Shown here: in pieces, positions 43,205 through 43,331 of the stretch
Layout of the letters: each line of letters starts with the position of its first letter
Position numbering within the stretch: the first letter of the stretch is position 1
From: IMCC26077 sp964418325
GTDB lineage: Bacteria > Actinomycetota > Actinomycetes > Nanopelagicales > Nanopelagicaceae
Length of the DNA stretch: 43,331 bases
Assembly (NCBI GenBank): GCA_964418325.1
Contig: CAYQLC010000014.1
Location: 1 to 43,331 of the forward strand
Reading direction: 5' to 3'
Notes under the pieces: model-generated
Told to the model about the DNA's origin: nothing
Seen by the model: only the letters and a program-made list of their open reading frames with translations
The model's database searches: none
Program-made: the position numbers and the translations under genes

Positions 43205-43331
43205 GCCAGATCAATAATGAAAATAGCGCACTTGAGCAATCTGAAAAATCTCACCCTTCGCATCGACGCGAGGAATTACTTGATTGGCTGGGATTATTCG
43301 CACGACTTGCGTTAGGTGGTGTGATTTTTGT
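43201..43331 (+). CDS. Start of a DoxX/MauE-like membrane protein (cut by window edge)
   Basis: Forty-three codons are visible. A hydrophilic N-terminus rich in Asn, Glu and Ser is followed by LDWLGLFARLALGGVIF, which resembles the first helix of DoxX/MauE-type membrane proteins (ARLxLGGVF). lgt often follows trpA in actinobacteria, but this start does not look like Lgt. It begins inside the trpA stop codon (ATGA). The identification is tentative because most of the gene is outside the window. Confidence 0.5.
   Translation, partial: MSQINNENSALEQSEKSHPSHRREELLDWLGLFARLALGGVIF

Noticed and set aside
1..43331. Mobile elements, CRISPR arrays, prophage, tRNA or rRNA genes
   Set aside because: No transposase, integrase, spaced repeat array or tRNA-like fold was noticed; nearly all of the sequence is explained by conserved housekeeping genes. 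No computed tRNA scan was possible.

Overview
The window comes from an actinomycete (Actinomycetota). The gene order, the actinobacterial FtsZ N-terminus and C-terminal peptide, the type of ileS leader, and the DUF3040, SepF and PriA proteins all point that way. MurE carries the DNPR motif of meso-diaminopimelate ligases. Base composition is moderate (roughly half G+C), genes are tightly packed with many 1-4 nt overlaps, and there are almost no spacers. That looks like a streamlined genome such as a freshwater Nanopelagicales-type lineage, but this placement is a guess from style and not proven.

Layout. (1) 1-4613: a perfect LexA/SOS operator, then dnaE2 and dinB, a damage-induced translesion polymerase pair. 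(2) 4672-6242: a DUF3040 membrane protein, the NAD(P)HX dehydratase nnrD, and a convergent flavin reductase. (3) 6291-23285: the division and cell wall (dcw) cluster in order mraZ, rsmH, ftsL-like, ftsI, murE, murF, mraY, murD, ftsW, murG, murC, ftsQ, ftsZ, pgeF, yggS, sepF, yggT. It is preceded by a G-rich tract and MraZ boxes lying on a promoter. divIVA, expected after yggT in actinobacteria, is absent there. (4) 23286-26690: ileS on the minus strand behind a translational T-box riboswitch. (5) 26764-32707: a Lys/Ala-rich DksA/TraR zinc-finger protein, lspA, rluD and dnaE1. (6) 32747-43331: a his block (hisD, C, B, H, priA, hisF, hisI) running directly into a trp block (trpE, a short Trp-region membrane protein, a small membrane protein, trpC, trpB, trpA), then the start of a DoxX/MauE-like membrane protein cut by the window edge.

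How the genes work together. The dcw cluster makes lipid II (MurC/D/E/F, MraY, MurG), polymerises it at the septum (FtsW, FtsI, FtsL, FtsQ) and places the Z-ring (FtsZ, SepF). The his and trp blocks share PriA, which probably serves both pathways because no trpF is present.

Assembly. Four runs of exactly 100 N interrupt ftsZ, the DksA-like gene, hisH and the trpC region. They are scaffold placeholders and not real lengths. The hisH one is false: its flanks share an identical 55 bp, and merging them restores an intact gene. The ftsZ gap must really be nearer 240 bp. The trpC gap hides the end of one gene and the start of another.

Regulation. Besides the SOS box, MraZ boxes and T-box, six genes have a TAnnnT -10-like hexamer 6-8 nt before the start codon, which suggests leaderless transcripts. 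No tRNA, rRNA, CRISPR array, insertion sequence or prophage was seen. No wholly new system is evident; the most interesting signals are regulatory.
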